Program-made: the position numbers and the translations under genes | Notes under the pieces: generated by a model | Database searches by the model: none | The model's input: only the letters and a program-made list of their open reading frames with translations | Told to the model about the DNA's origin: nothing | From: Aphelocoma coerulescens | Lineage: Eukaryota > Chordata > Aves > Passeriformes > Corvidae | Assembly: GCF_041296385.1 (NCBI RefSeq) | Contig: NC_091022.1 | Span: 21,347,967-21,411,966, forward strand | Direction: 5' to 3' | DNA length: 64,000 nt | Part shown: in pieces, positions 11,208 to 25,000 of the stretch | Layout of the letters: every line of letters starts with the position of its first letter | How positions within the stretch are numbered: position 1 is the stretch's first letter

Positions 11208-14200
11208 GCTGGGCGCGCTGGGTAATGGTACCGGGCCGGGGGCGGGACCGGGACCCGCCGCCCCTCCCGCCGGGGAACGGGCACTCGGGAGCGGGCGGGG
11301 CGCGCGCCCCGGGGAGCGCCACTGGCTCCGCGCCGCCGCCTCCTCCCCCCGCCCCGGCCCTGCCCCGCCTCACCTCACATCACCCCGTGCCTGCCCCGCG
11401 GCCGCCCCCCCCTCCCCCCCTTCCCTCCCCCGCCTCGGGCTCTCCCCGTCCCGCCGCTTCCCCCGCGCCGCTCCGCTCCCGTCCGGGCGCCCGGGGCCCG
11501 CCAGCCGCGGATGCCCCGCAGAGCCCCTCGGGTTGCCCCCGCTGTGCCCCCCCGGCACCGGGTGTCCCGAGTTCCCAGCGCTGCGCCGGCCGTGCGGCGC
11601 TCGCAGCTGCCGGGCCGTGTTCACACCCTGAGCTCCCGGGCCCTTCCTCGGGCACACTGCGGCCGCGGCCCCCCGCCAGCCCCGGCAGTGTCCCACCGGC
11701 TCTGCCTGCCCTGCAGCCCTGGCCCGGGCTGGTGCCTCCGCACTCAGTCGGGTTTCTGCTCTGGAACCCAAGCGGCGCCTGCCCCGCAGGGACAGGGGCG
11801 CTGATGTTTAAGGATGCAGGGGTCCAGAAGAGCTATTTAACATCCCAAGTCTGCTCGCGATGGAGGCTGTGATATATGTCCCGTTTTATCACAAACTTGT
11901 AACATACAGTTCTATTTTCTCTTGTATTTGGAAAAATCGTTTCAGTAGTATCCGAGTGTCCCAGCTCAGCAATATTCCCTTTGTCTCCTAATCCTGATCT
12001 CTCTTAAGGGAGAGCATATGGTTCTGTTTCTTCCTTATGGTGTTTTGTATTCCATCCCTGATTATCCAGTAACGTTGGCAGTTTTTGTAGTCTTGGAGTA
12101 TTTTACTAATCTGGTTCTAGGCTAACACATAACAGATACTTAAGTTTTTATAAAAGAATATGTTCTTGAGGCTTTGACGTTCCAAATTTTATTTTGTAAA
12201 TATGTTTCCAGTAATTATTAAACAAACCAGTAGCTCTTCCATGGTTGTACATATATTTTTATGTTTACCGTTGATATTGTCATTATGCTGTACTAATCAC
12301 TATGTAGTGATTGTTTACTGAGGCCTTTAAGTGAAGCTCTAAGTGTGCCCTGTATTTTACATTAAATACTGACTTGTGCAGTCTTTTAAGGACATGCTTT
12401 TTGGGTGTATTTCCAACCTGTGGTTAGATACTAGCTTCCTGTCCTAGCTGCTCCAAGAACTGGTGATCTAGTAGGGACTGGTAGATTTGGGATTACCAAA
12501 ATGTGATTCTTTACATAAGCAAGTGTAACTTTCCAGAAAAGAAGTTGACAAGTCACTGTTGTAGTTTGTTTTCAATCATCTTTTAATTTTACTGTACTGT
12601 CTTTTGGATTAATGGTATTAATGTTTGCTTAATCAGAAGTGGAAAAAAGTGTAAGGGAAAAACATGGTGTGTGTTAAACAGCAGGGGAGAAAAATGCATC
12701 TCTTTAAAAAAGAGTATGTGGGAAAATGTTAAAAAAAATAGCTATCAGGTGAAAATTTTCACTCAACTGAGGAAACATCCCCTTGCCTCAGAAGGGCTTA
12801 GCAGTTAGGTTAGTTTGACATACGACTTGTAGCAAGTCACTAAGAACCTAAACAACTTTGGTTTCAAGCTTTTTCCAGCACTGTCATGTTTATTCCATAA
12901 AAAATTCTGTGCCTTGAGTTTACAGACTTGAGTTTAAAAGCTTTTTGTGAAGGAGTGTTATGCAGTGCAACCGTGCGTGTCAGTAAGGAGCAGCAATGAA
13001 TGACCTTACATTGAAATACTGCTGATAATTTATATTTCTGGTTGTTTAGTTTATCATAGGTAGTTGTTGCAATTCTCAGTTGTACCACTGTTAAATGAAA
13101 TTATTTTTCCTTGGCCTTGCATACTCTAAGTGTATAATTACTAAGAGAGATGCTGTATTAAATAGCTTCGTTATTTAGGTATTTCGTGGTGGAGTTCAAT
13201 CATATGTCTTGTCTCCTAATTTGTAACATTTCTGGATAAAGAGAGCGAATAGGATTCTTTGGCTCAGTGTTATTATGGATTTAATGTGCAAAAATAACTA
13301 GATCTTTATTTCACAGAATTTGGGAATATATCCTAATAAGGGCTTTTGTTCTACAGCTGAACAGCATGTGACTGCTCTGATGTTTATCAGTGTCTCTAAC
13401 ATACTTGTGTAGTGAGATTACATAGTGAGATATGCTGTCCATAGTCTCATACAGAATGAAGGTTTTACACTCCCAGTATTTTCAGGAGACTTAAAGTTTT
13501 TGTTGTTTGTTTGTTTGGGGGGTTTTTTTGGTCCATTTTGTCTGGATCTGGTTCTTCCAGATCATTTTAGGTACTTAAGTTGGCTTCTGGTCAATAATAG
13601 TTGGGTGGTTGATACAAAGTGGAAGGACTTGTACTCTGCTCTTTTACCATAAGGGAAATAAGAAATGTGTTTGTTAACATTCCTAAAAGTACTGGGGAAG
13701 TTGGAACAGAAGTCATTGCAGTCTGCCCTGCTTCCAATTGTGCTTTTTTTCTTGTTTCGTTTTTTTTCTTTTAAATTACCTTTCATATTTCTAAATCCTT
13801 CTTTAAGGTCTCTACAGGTAATCTGTGGAGGTTTGCTTTGTCTTGGTTTTCCCAAAAATGTAAGTGTTAGCATTGTGTGGGAACTGATGATACAGGTCTC
13901 TCTGGTCATAAGGAACCAGATTTGCAAGAGAGAATTTATTCAACAAGTATTTGGCACTTACATCCATAGATACAGGTTGCACTCACAGTTCTAGAAATGC
14001 AGTACTGTAGGACCTATTGTTCCCTTTCTCTCAGGTTGGTTTAAAACTACTTGGATTATTCCAGACGGATATTTGTAGATTTTGTCCTTAAAAACCTTGA
14101 AGAAGAAAAATTCTGCCACTTCCGTAGGCGGGAGTGAAGTTGCAGAAAGTGAGAAACCTTCTCACTTCTGTAGTGAGGGGTTTTTTTTTGGTTTCCAAAT

Positions 14201-14719
14201 TAAGTGTTGTTTGCTGGAAGTCAAGCTGCTGCTAAGAATTTGCTCCTGGTAAACTTTAACACTTAAGGGTATATTGTTCTAGTTTTAAGAACACTGTAAA
14301 TATGGTTTGTGGTTGAAGAACTGCTGTGGTTGTAGAAGGACCATCATGGGAGTTTTAGTTTTCTGAAAACCTTCCTTCTGTTTGAGTAACTCTAAAAGAC
14401 ACTTCAGACATGTAGAGCTGAACATTAAATGGTGTGTTCTTATTGGACACTTGTGTTTCAAACAAAAAGATCTTTAAAAAGATTCCCTTATGGAGTGCAG
14501 CTTTGTAATCAAAATACTTGGGGTTTGTAGTGTAATAGGTTGATAATTTATATGGTTTGTGTTCAGAATTTGAGTATTAGTTAACAGTTCATGTTTAATT
14601 ACTTTCCCTTATACAGGCAGTTGGTTGTATCTTCAGTCCAAAAGCTTAGTAGCTTGACTTACAATAACTGCTCTTTAAAGTTACTTCAGTGTTTTGATGC
14701 TTACAATGAATTCAAGTAA

Positions 14720-15010
14720 ACATAGAAATACAGAAAGCTCAGCAAGTCCAATCCTCTGCCCTTTGGAAGCATAGTGAGGTCATTCCCTCTGATGGCAGAG
14801 TTCCTCATTGTGTTGCTTGTTTCAGCAGCTCCATCACCCCACCCCATGGTTAAAGTTTTACCTGATACTCAATTTAAATATTTTTGCTTTGCATACAGCT
14901 GATTGCTTTGTCTCTTGTTGCTTCAGAAAAGAGTTTATTCTCCTTGTAGCAGTGTTTTAGATTGCTGTTAGCTGCCCTCCAGTTTTTCTGGTCTTTTGAA
15001 CTTCATCACA
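14720..15010 (-). mobile_element. Degraded CR1-type LINE fragment
   Basis: Phrases such as AGTCCAATCCTCTGCC, CTCCATCACCCCACC, GTTTTACCTGATACTCA and AAAAGAGTTTATTCTCC follow in the order expected for the complement of the 3' region of an avian/reptilian CR1 element. It is strongly diverged and has no coding capacity. Boundaries are approximate. Confidence 0.5.
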
Positions 15011-15779
15011 GGACATAGGAATATGGATGTTGGCAAGAGAGATAGTTTGATTGTCCAAGATTTTACAGATGTTTTTAGTAGTTCAGATTTAAATATAATA
15101 TTAAAACACAAGTACTTGTTTTGATTGAGGGTGCACATGTGCCTGACAAAGTATCAGTAAGAAGTGTAAAAGCTCATCTTTACAAGTATATGTCAGTAGT
15201 AGAGAAGTGGGGTTTTTGTCTTAAAAGGATGATTCTAACTTTGTTTACAACACTTCATTTAGAAAATTTGAAAGTCAGAAAGGAAAGGAGTGTTCGTGAG
15301 AGTTTACCTTTTGGTACATAAATTATAACATCCTGCTTTTTCTTGATGTTTTTGTTTTATTAGCATATATATATGTACATGAGATCTGAATTTTTCAGAG
15401 CTAGTGGTGTGGGGTTTTTTGTGTGAAGTGTCTCTGAAGTATCTCTAGTTTAGGAAGGAAAAACAGGGAGATAGCCCACATTTCAAATTGGAGGAGCTGT
15501 GCAACTGGGTTACTGTGCCACACAGAAATGAATTACAGAGGGAAGAGAGTGACAGAACCTCCCCTGTATGTTTGTGTTTTAAACATACTCTGCCTGTACA
15601 GTAGTGTGGAAGTTAGCAATGTTATCTCCACAGCCAAGGAATCTAGAAACACCAAAGATAGATACTGTCAGATAAGTTTTGCCATGCTGCTTAATTGCTT
15701 ATTAAATAAATGCTTTAAGAACATTTCAGATTGAAGGCATGGGTGTGTCTTGCGCAGGTGTATTTTCTGAATTTATTCT

Positions 15780-16560
15780 TGTTTATTTTTTCGTTTTGTG
15801 GCCTGGGTGATAGAACAGAGCAGATTTACTAATTGCCTGGACAGGACAAGTCTGGGAGGGAATACAAGCATTAGAGTGTGAAATAGTCTTGGAAAACTGG
15901 ATGAATGACCTGAGGTGTATGGGATGCAGTTCAGTAAAGAGAAACACAAAATAATGCCCTTGGGTAGAAGTAATAAATTTAAATATGAGAAACACTTGGC
16001 TGGGTAACAGTTCTGTAAATAAGCAGCTGGCTGAATCACAAAATGAACACAGTCGTGACAGTTCTGTGAAAACCCAGGAGTCTTACCGGGGTGTATGAAC
16101 AGGACTGGTGTGTGTGAGAAGGAAGTTGCTCTGCAGTACTCAGTGTAAGGCCTCAGATAATGCAGTGTCTCTGTTACTCTGCTTCAGACAGATTTGGACC
16201 AGCTGAGAGTATTTAGAGAAGAGTTGCAATAATGACCTTTATGGAAGGACTGAAAGAATTGTACTTGTTTAGTCTTTAGCAGAGACGGGGAGACATAATA
16301 ATAGGTTTCAAATATGGTAAAGTTTGCAACAGACAATAATGTAATAAAGTGTTCTCTCTAGGTGGTATAAGAAATAATAGTCCTAAAGAGCGCAAAAGGA
16401 GATTTTGATATCAGGAAAATCTTTCCAGCTCCAGGAAAGATTATCCAGGACAGATAATCAGAGGGTTATATATCTGAGGGAAGTAATGGGATATCTATTG
16501 CTGAGAGTACTCTAGAAAAGGTTAAATAACCTCCTTTTAGAGGCGATTGAGATGTAGTTT
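15780..16560 (+). mobile_element. Ancient CR1-type LINE fragment
   Basis: Decayed stretches resemble the 3' part of CR1 in order: AATGCCCTTGGGTAGAAGTAATAA near 15953, GACAGTTCTGTGAAAAC near 16056, TTTGGACCAGCTGAGAGTATT near 16193, TTGTTTAGTCTTTAGCAGAGACGGGGAGACATAATA near 16265, then AGGAAAATCTTTCC near 16415. The copy is riddled with substitutions and indels, so it is old. Edges are approximate. Confidence 0.6.
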
Positions 16561-19500
16561 TCTGTCCTTGGCATAGGGGGTAAGATGACTTTTTAGCATT
16601 AGATCTCTCCTCATTTTTAGAATTTTGTAATATTGCTGGCCATGATTTAAAAAATAAAACAACAAAACAACATGGTGGAGAAAAAAATTAGTGATGTAAC
16701 AGTTGTAAGATTCAGTAAAAAAAATCATTAAATATATTCATTAAAGGGTTTTTATAAAGTATTTATTAAAGCCATCTGTAATGTAATATTGAAGATAAAT
16801 TTCATAGAGTCTTCATTGTAGATTTAATATCTTTGACTTGCCTTTATGTGGTTTTAGTGATCCAAAAGAAATAAACTGAGCTAGAGTCAAAGTCTTTCAG
16901 AAGTCTTCATTCAAGAGAAGCAAATCTCAGAAGATAAATTCTAATGAGCCAGGGAGTCAGGTGCATTCCAGCCTCTGAAGTAGAGCACACCATGCAACTT
17001 CACCTTCTCTCTGTAAAAAAGGAGATTGCAGTTATATCTGAGACATGTATTTTGAGGGATAATCTTCACTGATAAAGTCTTTAGGTTCCTGAAGAGTTTG
17101 TTATATAAATATATATTTGATTAAACTGGAAGAGCTAACCTTGACGCAAATATGTTTTTACAGCTTTTTAGAGTTAAAAATACTGAACAATTTGATAAAA
17201 CTGTTTTGAACCAAATTCAGTTTAATGCCTTATTCTGCATTTTTTTCTATTCAAAATCAACTGCCTACATCTCATGTGACCTTGTTCAAGCATTTCTGAT
17301 TTTTGAAATTTGACAAAGCTGCCTCAAGGTTAAGGGCAAGTGAAGGATAGGCTTTGTGTCACATGTGTCTGTGCTCTGGAATTAGGGAAAGGGTTAAAGT
17401 GAAACAAATTCTGTCACATTCCCAGCGTTTTAAAAAGAGTGTAGAGGATTTAAATAAAACAATGCTTTCAATCTATTATAGCCTAACTGTAATTAGACTT
17501 TTAGTACATTTTTCCATCTCACCAATTATATGGATTAAACTTTATGTGTACTTTCACTTCACAGGCTATGAGCATTCTCTTTGATGTAATTGTTGGGAAA
17601 TTGTGACTAAACCATTGAGAAACAAAGTGTTGGTAACTGACAAGGCACTGGGTTTAGATCCTGGTGTAGTGTTTGCTTACCTAAACCTGAAAATCAATAA
17701 CGAAAGAATGCAAACACTGTTCACCATATTAGACTGATGTCAGAAAGGGAATTTGTTCCCTTCCTCAAATATTTTAAGTCTTCCAGGGATTTTCCTTCTA
17801 TGTATCACTGCAGTACAGAGGCTTTTTTGTAACCTATTATAAAGGGATCATGGTATCTCATGTAGTAAGGGCACAAAGGCTTAAGTCTTAGGCAGAGACA
17901 GATGCACGTATTCCCTAAGCTCCACCTGGAGAGCTGAAACTGAGATGCAATTGTCAGAACTGTCTGGAAAAGGCTGCTTTAACCTGGAGTTTGGAGCAGC
18001 AGTTGCTGCAGAGTTGCCTGGGGCAGTGTATAGGTGGTGCCTGACTGAAGACTTGGAGTAGAAAGATGTTAACATTACAACAGATGCTGTGGTTTGTTTG
18101 CTTTGAGTTATTTTCCTATTTCTAATGTAAAAAAAATTTGCAACCTCAAAAATTGTATCTTATTAATAATTTAAAAATTAGAATATAGTGGTATATATTT
18201 TTCACCCACTACCTTCTTCTCTTTTACTTGAGCTTTCTATGTACATGTCTCTAGAAGTCAGAGTATAACTAGCAGCAGGTTTTAGTGGTTAGGGATACAT
18301 GATTGTATTGCTTTTGTTAGTAACTAATCTGTATAATTGTCACTTGAAAAGATTTGTCAGTATTTCTGTGCCTTGCTATGGTGCCAGCACTGTTCTTTGG
18401 GGATTTCCTCAAAAGCTAGACTTCAGGAAAAAGAAAGCTAACTAGATGTTCTCAGGTCTTCTCAATCCTCACTTGTCAACATTTCTGGTTTTTTTGGTTC
18501 AGGTCTATTTATTTAGCCTTCGGAAAATAGGCAAAATGAGAAGCCACTAGAGCTTATGGAATTTTTTTATTTTTAACTAGTGTTCTATTTTCAATGGAAT
18601 CATGGTGTTTATTGCATCAGTTTTCTGAAAATTCTGCTATATTCAGTGCATTGTAAAAAAGGCAGAAAGGCTGAAAAAAATATTCACAGTATCATTGTAG
18701 AGGCTGCTATAGTGCACTTTTCATATGTGCATGGATAGTTTTAAATCCATCTCTGAGGAAGTGGTTTGTAACAGAACAAAGTGTAGTTACGTAATTTCTC
18801 TTAAGTGAGGTCAGGTGAGAATTTTTCTGCATCATGGGAATTCAGTGATCCTTTGTTAAGAGCATTCCTAAAATACTTCAGATGAAAAAGGTTCTTCACA
18901 TATCTGCCATTTCACAGCCAGTGCTGAAAAGGACAATGAGAAACATTCACTCCTTATGTGATGTCCTAGTGCAAATAAAGCTTCCCACACTTCTCCCATC
19001 CCAAAGTGAAGTCTGTCTTTTTCAGATTTCTTGCCATGTATTTTGGAGGTCTGAATTGTTGAACCAAAGTGAATTTTGCAAGTCCTTGAGAATGCTCTAT
19101 ACTTAGTCTCATAAATGGATTGCTTTTTGGAGTACAGTTTGCTGTCAGAGCCATTCAGATTATACAAGTGTACAGGAACAGATTTGTTGTGCAGTCTTTT
19201 GGTTTTGTTCTATGACTGCACCTCAAAAAAAAAACCTCACACCAACAATATAGGTAACTAATATCTTGTTAATATTGATGAGTTTTAAGTTATGTCTCTC
19301 ATGATCTGAAAATACCTCTGGTTAATTCCAGCTCAGAAGCAGTTTTATTGGAAATTCCCATGTTGCATGAAGGGTTATTTTTCCTTCAGTCAGAATTCTG
19401 AGTACAGAGAGGGAATGTTTCCCTCTCAGGTTCTGGAGGTAAAGGCAGGCCAGTTACTGTCATTTTATCCAGTGTGACTCGTGTCTCATTGATTTTCCAC

Positions 19501-21559
19501 TTGAGAGGTAACGCTGGTGATCAGACCTCTGTGTCCTGCTTTTAGGGTGTATCTCATAATTGAATTAGTTGCAGTTAGATCAGCTGCCCTTTTAAAAAAC
19601 TTCTTAGATTGTTGTATGTCTGTATTTACTTGGCCAAAGAAATTCCCTCAAAGAAACCATCCGGAAAGGTCAGGAGACTCTCAGTGAGAATAGGAGAGCT
19701 CTGGAGAAGCTTACTGTGTAGAATTCTTGGTACCATTTTCAGTTTTGATTCATGTGTCACTACAGCTTTGTTATATGACTTGTACCAAATAATCATGTGG
19801 ACATTTCTTCTCATCCTGTCTGTTCTGTCAGCAGGCCTGATTTGCAGACGTGGCATGAGCTCCAATCCCTTAAATGTGCCCTTCCTGTGTGTGGGCTGTA
19901 GTATGGCTTCCCTGGTTGGTTCACTCTTGTAACTGCCTTGAAATGAAAGTTTGCTTTCCTAATACTTAGACATTAGCTTCTCTTGAAGTGTGGACAACTG
20001 TTGCTTTTTTGACCTTCACTGACCATATTTTCCATTGTGAGAAGAAGTCAAAATGAGCCCAGGGGTTTGAATCAGTAACAAATAAGAATACAGAATATTT
20101 GCAGGCGTTTTTCCCCCTCAAATGCCTCTTTTTGTGCCTCAGATTCTGTTAGTGACAACTTGGATCAGCTAGATTTCAGTTAAGTTTTCAACAGATTTCA
20201 ACAGTTTTATATTAAAGTGAACAGTAAACCAGAGTGAAAATAAAGTAAAACGTGATGCTATGACCCCTGCTCTGTGGAAGCAGACATGAAAAATGTCTCC
20301 CCACCATTCACAATTCCAGAATTCTACAGGTTGTAGCTGGGGAATACAGATAGATGGAAACAATAACATGGTGGAATTAGTTCCTGTGCATCAGTTGTAA
20401 AATATTTTTTATCCTCAGCATGGAAGTTTCGAGTTCCAAGATAAGAGAAGTAACTGTGCTACTTAGGCTTACAAAGCGTAAGGGAGAGCCTGAGACAAGG
20501 GCTTCACATTACAGCAAACCTGATCCAAGGACTGTCTGTCACCAAAATGCAAAGTCGTGGGCCCTGTTTTCCACTGGCACCTGTGCTCATTTCACCATTA
20601 CAGTGAGCCTGTCTAGGAAGCTAAGCTAGAAGAAAAATGACTCTTTTGTAAGGACTTGTATTTTCTAAATCAGCTCACTGTGAGATTGGATTGAATACAA
20701 AAGCAAATACATGGGAAAAATAGGGATGATGTGCCTGAAAGTTACAGGGGAGTGGGATTGCTCCTGTTTGTAGATTAAATCACTTAACGGTAAATAAAAC
20801 CTCACCTGGGAAGTCTTGTTGCAAAATTAAAGAGAATGATTGAAAGCTCACCAGCCTGTGAATCCGCCCTGTCGATAAAGGAGTGGGAGCACAGATGGGT
20901 GTGGCTTTGATTGCTGTGATAGGAAGGTGGAGGGAAAGTGGTGTCTTGGACAAAACAGTAAAGAAGGAAATGCTCTTTTGGGAAGCTTCTAAATGAATGT
21001 AATTGAGCAGGGGCACAGAAAAGACCATTGCAATAGTTCAGGTGCAAAATGATGAGATTGTTATGAGTGTTACCCACTTAGTGACAGTAAAAACCTTTGG
21101 ACTTCAAGCCACCTACTGAAAGAGGGTTCAGTCTCTAAAAAAAGCTGTTTGCTGTTTTTGTAACCTTAATTGTCAGTGAATGGGTAGCCTTTGACACAGG
21201 CCTCTGGATTTGCCAACATACTTTTGATTATGATGCTGTTAACTCACACATGGATTTACATTTTATTTTCTTAGTGGCTTTTAAATACACATGCATTGCA
21301 GAGTTGCTCCTTTCTTACCACTTAGAGCCAATAAAAAAAATGTTTTAATGTTTTCCTCAGTGGAGCAAGGATAATCCAAACTGTGTGCATGCAGAACTCA
21401 GAAAGGAAGCAGTGCCCACCTTAGCTGGCATGGGATTTAAGAGGGGCATTTTAAGTCAAAATGGGCAGATGTTTAGAAGATGGTAATTTCAATTTTGATA
21501 AATACCTGTAGTGATATTTCAATAAAATTATTTCAGTGACTGCAGAAAAAAACCCTCCT

Positions 21560-22040
21560 CTAGTCTAGTGATGATACAAATCTGGTGACTCTTTATTTCA
21601 CCACTGTCTTGAGTCAGAAGGATCTCACAAAACTGAGCAAATGGGTATTAAAATAGAAACTCATTGTTAGGAATGTGAAGCAATGCATACGAGTAAAAGA
21701 ACTTTATGCAAAAAAGCCCAACCCTGACTTGAAATCAGCTATTAGTGCTCAGGAAAGTCTTCTGATAGACATTTCTGTAAAGCCATCAAGTCAGTTTTCA
21801 CTAGGTGTTAAAAAAGTAAAGAGTTGAGGATTAATAGAAAGGGGTCATGACATAAAGTATTAACTATTCTGTGGTAAAAATCTATGACATACAATAGGCC
21901 ATGCTTTGAATATGATTATCCCACACTGATCTGTCTGCTAGACTTAGTACAGAAAAGGGCAATAAGAATAATCAAAACTTGGGATAGCTTCTTTATGCAG
22001 AACACCAAGGAGGTAAACCAGATAAAGTAACCATTAATTC
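21560..22040 (+). mobile_element. Ancient CR1-type LINE fragment
   Basis: GGCCATGCTTTGAATATGATTAT followed by ACAGAAAAGGGCAATAAGAATAATCAAAACTTGG (21896-21985) follows the CR1 3' ORF region that normally reads as an 'exact copy of a truncated reverse transcriptase tail'. Upstream sequence from about 21560 is compatible but more diverged. No intact frame remains. Confidence 0.5.
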
Positions 22041-25000
22041 TAGGATCTTACAGCAAAGGTATGTCCTCAGACACTGTGAAACTTAATTTTTAAAGGTATG
22101 AGAGTTTTATGTAGGTTTTTTTTCCTACTGTTATCAAGGAAGGAATGTGTTTAATTGTTTATTGCCCTAGGAGAGATAATATATCACTGAGTTATGAGGG
22201 CTTTGTATGTTCAAGATACAGCAAAGGCAGCCTAGGAGATATATTCTTACTGTATTTATTTTTCTTCTTCTATGGCTACAGCATTGTGCTGAAATACAGT
22301 TGTTCACAGCTGAATAATTTTGTATTTTTTACAGAAATTTTAGATGTTCTCCAAGATAACTGGCAATCAGGGTTGGGTTTTTTTTCTATAGTATTTTTTA
22401 AAAGCTTAACAGTCTTATGGATGGTATATAAACTACATTTGTCAAGTTAATCCTTACTTAATATTTCATGTCCGCTCTTCAGAGGTACTAAGTAAGGAAT
22501 AAGCACAGCATTTGTTTTGATATAGTGCTGTTGAATTCCTTAGAATACTTTGTAAAAACTGTGCCTTAGAAAGAGTCAGTAAGGCTTTTTTAGGACATCA
22601 CTGGCAAACTGTAAGTGATTTATTATTAAAAAGAACCATATATAGAGTCTTCTGCTTGATGTCTCTATAAATGTGAATGTGCAAAGGTGAACCATTATGA
22701 TTTCTAACTTTGTGACTGCTTTTATTGATTATTTTCAAATTCATACTCTAAAGATTCCAAACTATCTATGGCATATTCAGAAAGCTACTGGTCATACTGG
22801 TTTTGGTCTTGTAAGACATAACCATTTGCAGTAATTACATCTCTGTAGCTGAATGTTTCAGAGGGATAAAGTAGGAAAAAAGTCAGTTTTACATTGTATT
22901 TGTGTCAGTGTCTAAGCCCATAGTAAATAATGTAACTGTTTAGTCTACACTTTATCTAATTTCTTCAAATGAGAAGTTTCTAAATGTGTTGTCATTTGAT
23001 ACAGTGTGTGAGCAATCCTGGTGTGCAGCTCAGAGACAAAGCAAGAACTTAACTGCAAGTGCAGGTTTTTTACTGCTGTGATGGGTTGGCCATTTAGGGA
23101 AATGTCTGAACCCTGGCAATCTGCTCATGTTTGCTCAGGATAGGTATGGAAACTACATAATTCACACTCTCTGACACACCTTCTGGCAGCTTCTTCCTGC
23201 TTCCTGAATCTGTGATAAAATGTGCTGAAGGTAGATGGTATCTCTTTTTCTTTCCTTTGTTCTTGTGCTCTGAGAAATTCTCTAGTGGCTGAACCTGGAA
23301 CTTGAATACCCTTTAATGTTTCTTCACTCCTTTGACCTGATGTTACAGGTTAATTGCAAGGAATGTTAAATGAGTGTCTCCTTTTATTTATGGAAATAGA
23401 TACTATCGAGAATTTTAGATACCATAACCAGACGTGTATTTTTATGTAAAAGGTTAAATTGCTATTCTACTAAAATGTGGTCAGAGTTTGCCCTGAATTA
23501 TTGAATTAATAACTGTTGAAGTATAAAATCCATTAAATACTTCCACAGTCATGAATCCTATTGTCTTCAGACAAAAGAGGAAAGTCAAATCTGTGAGAAA
23601 TTACTTCAGTTTCAGAAAATTAAAATGAGAAAAGGCAAGATGCTGTTTGAAGCCTTGAAGTCTCATGTGTTCTATTAGGGTAGATATAGCTGCAAACATA
23701 CACCTTTGTTTCTAGTGCTGAGTGTATGTATTTGAAATATCTATGACATTACAGTGGCAAAGGCATGCTTTATGCATGCAGTAGCTTCCTGTCCTTGATA
23801 ATACCACGAGGTGGTTTTTTTTTTTTACCCCTGAAAAATGTATCTAGGCAAAGTCAGAAAAACTGAAGTAGAAGGGGAAGCTGTGAGTAGAACACAAAAA
23901 ATTTATTCTGCCAATAAAAAATAGACAAAGCAAAACAGAAAAAATCCAGTTGAAGGCAGAATGGAGAAAGAGTTAAAATGAAGTTGCTGTGAGAGCTGCA
24001 ATTGGTATCTAACCTTGTAGCCTTTCCTTTTTTGCCAGGTCTTTATACCCATTTGTAAAAATGAAAATACAGAATTCTCTTTTTACAAAAACATCAGTGG
24101 GATAGCCTGAACGCTAAAAATTTATGGGAGCTCAAGGGAAGACAAAGAAAATTCATGGGAGAGAAATTCACTGAAGTTTAGAAAATAGATAGAAATCACA
24201 TATGACTTAGGAGGACTCTGAGCTAAAAATATTTGGAAGCTAGAATGGTATTATACACAGCAGCTCTTGCCTAACCATCTGCTTATCACGGCTGTTGGAG
24301 ACAAAGTACTGACTGCAGAGACGTGTGGCTTTACTCTGTGTGAGAAAAGAGGCTTGAAGTTAATAATGTTGAGCATAATTGATTTGCATTTAAATTTAAT
24401 GAGGAAGAAGTTTTGAAAGTGAATAGTCAATTAACATGCAAAGGGAATCAAGTGTCTCTGTGCATAGGTGACAGATATGCTCATGTGCTTACGCAGTAAT
24501 AAGTACATCCCTTTTGCTCTGGAAATGTAGTGCAACATCTCAATATCAAGAGAGATCTTTACAAAGTCATTGGTAAAGTATTCAGCTGGTGGGACAGGGT
24601 AATAGAATCAGAATGAATTTTTCACTTCATAGGCAGTCTTTCATTTTATACTTGAATTGTGAGCATAGTTTTGAAAGTAAATCGTCTCATGTAGTTGCAA
24701 GAAATCATAAACTGAGTGTTGCAAAACAAAACCCTGAAGAACAATAAATTCAAAGCAGAATATCTGGGTATTCCTTATATCACAAAGTTGAATAAAAGAA
24801 GCCAAAAGAAAAGCATATGTAGGGTAAACTGTAGTTGTATTTCAGCAGTGTGTTGACAGGTTAATGGTAGGTTTAGAGTAACAGTGTAAAGTCTTAGAAA
24901 TGCTTTCAAATACATTTTGAATCTATAAAATACGTATATTTAGCACATTAATAAGATACCTGGAGAAGAAACAGCTGATGCATAGTGGTGTACCATATGA

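Larger units (their letters stand above)
10300..11810. promoter_or_regulatory. ZZZ3: CpG island, putative ZZZ3 promoter
   Basis: Composition changes sharply to very high GC with dense CpG from about 10.3 to 11.8 kb, the only such region in the window. It contains many sites typical of housekeeping promoters: a CACGTGAC E-box (10876-10883), an NRF1-like GCGCGTGCGC (10955-10964), GC boxes (near 10971-10980 and 11125-11132), two YY1 cores, an E2F/ETS-like GGCGGGAAGT (11143-11152) and a Kaiso-like TCTCGCGAG (11152-11160). No TATA box stands out. It lies upstream of the ZZZ3 exons in the right orientation, so I assign it as that promoter. A divergent transcript on the minus strand is also possible. 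The long open frames here (up to 375 codons) result from few stop codons in GC-rich DNA. Confidence 0.85.

Noticed and set aside
10246..11872. Very long overlapping open frames on both strands (up to 375 codons, Ala/Arg/Pro/Gly-rich)
   Set aside because: They fall exactly in the CpG island, where stop codons are rare. All frames are open together and the peptides are low complexity, so they are not genes.
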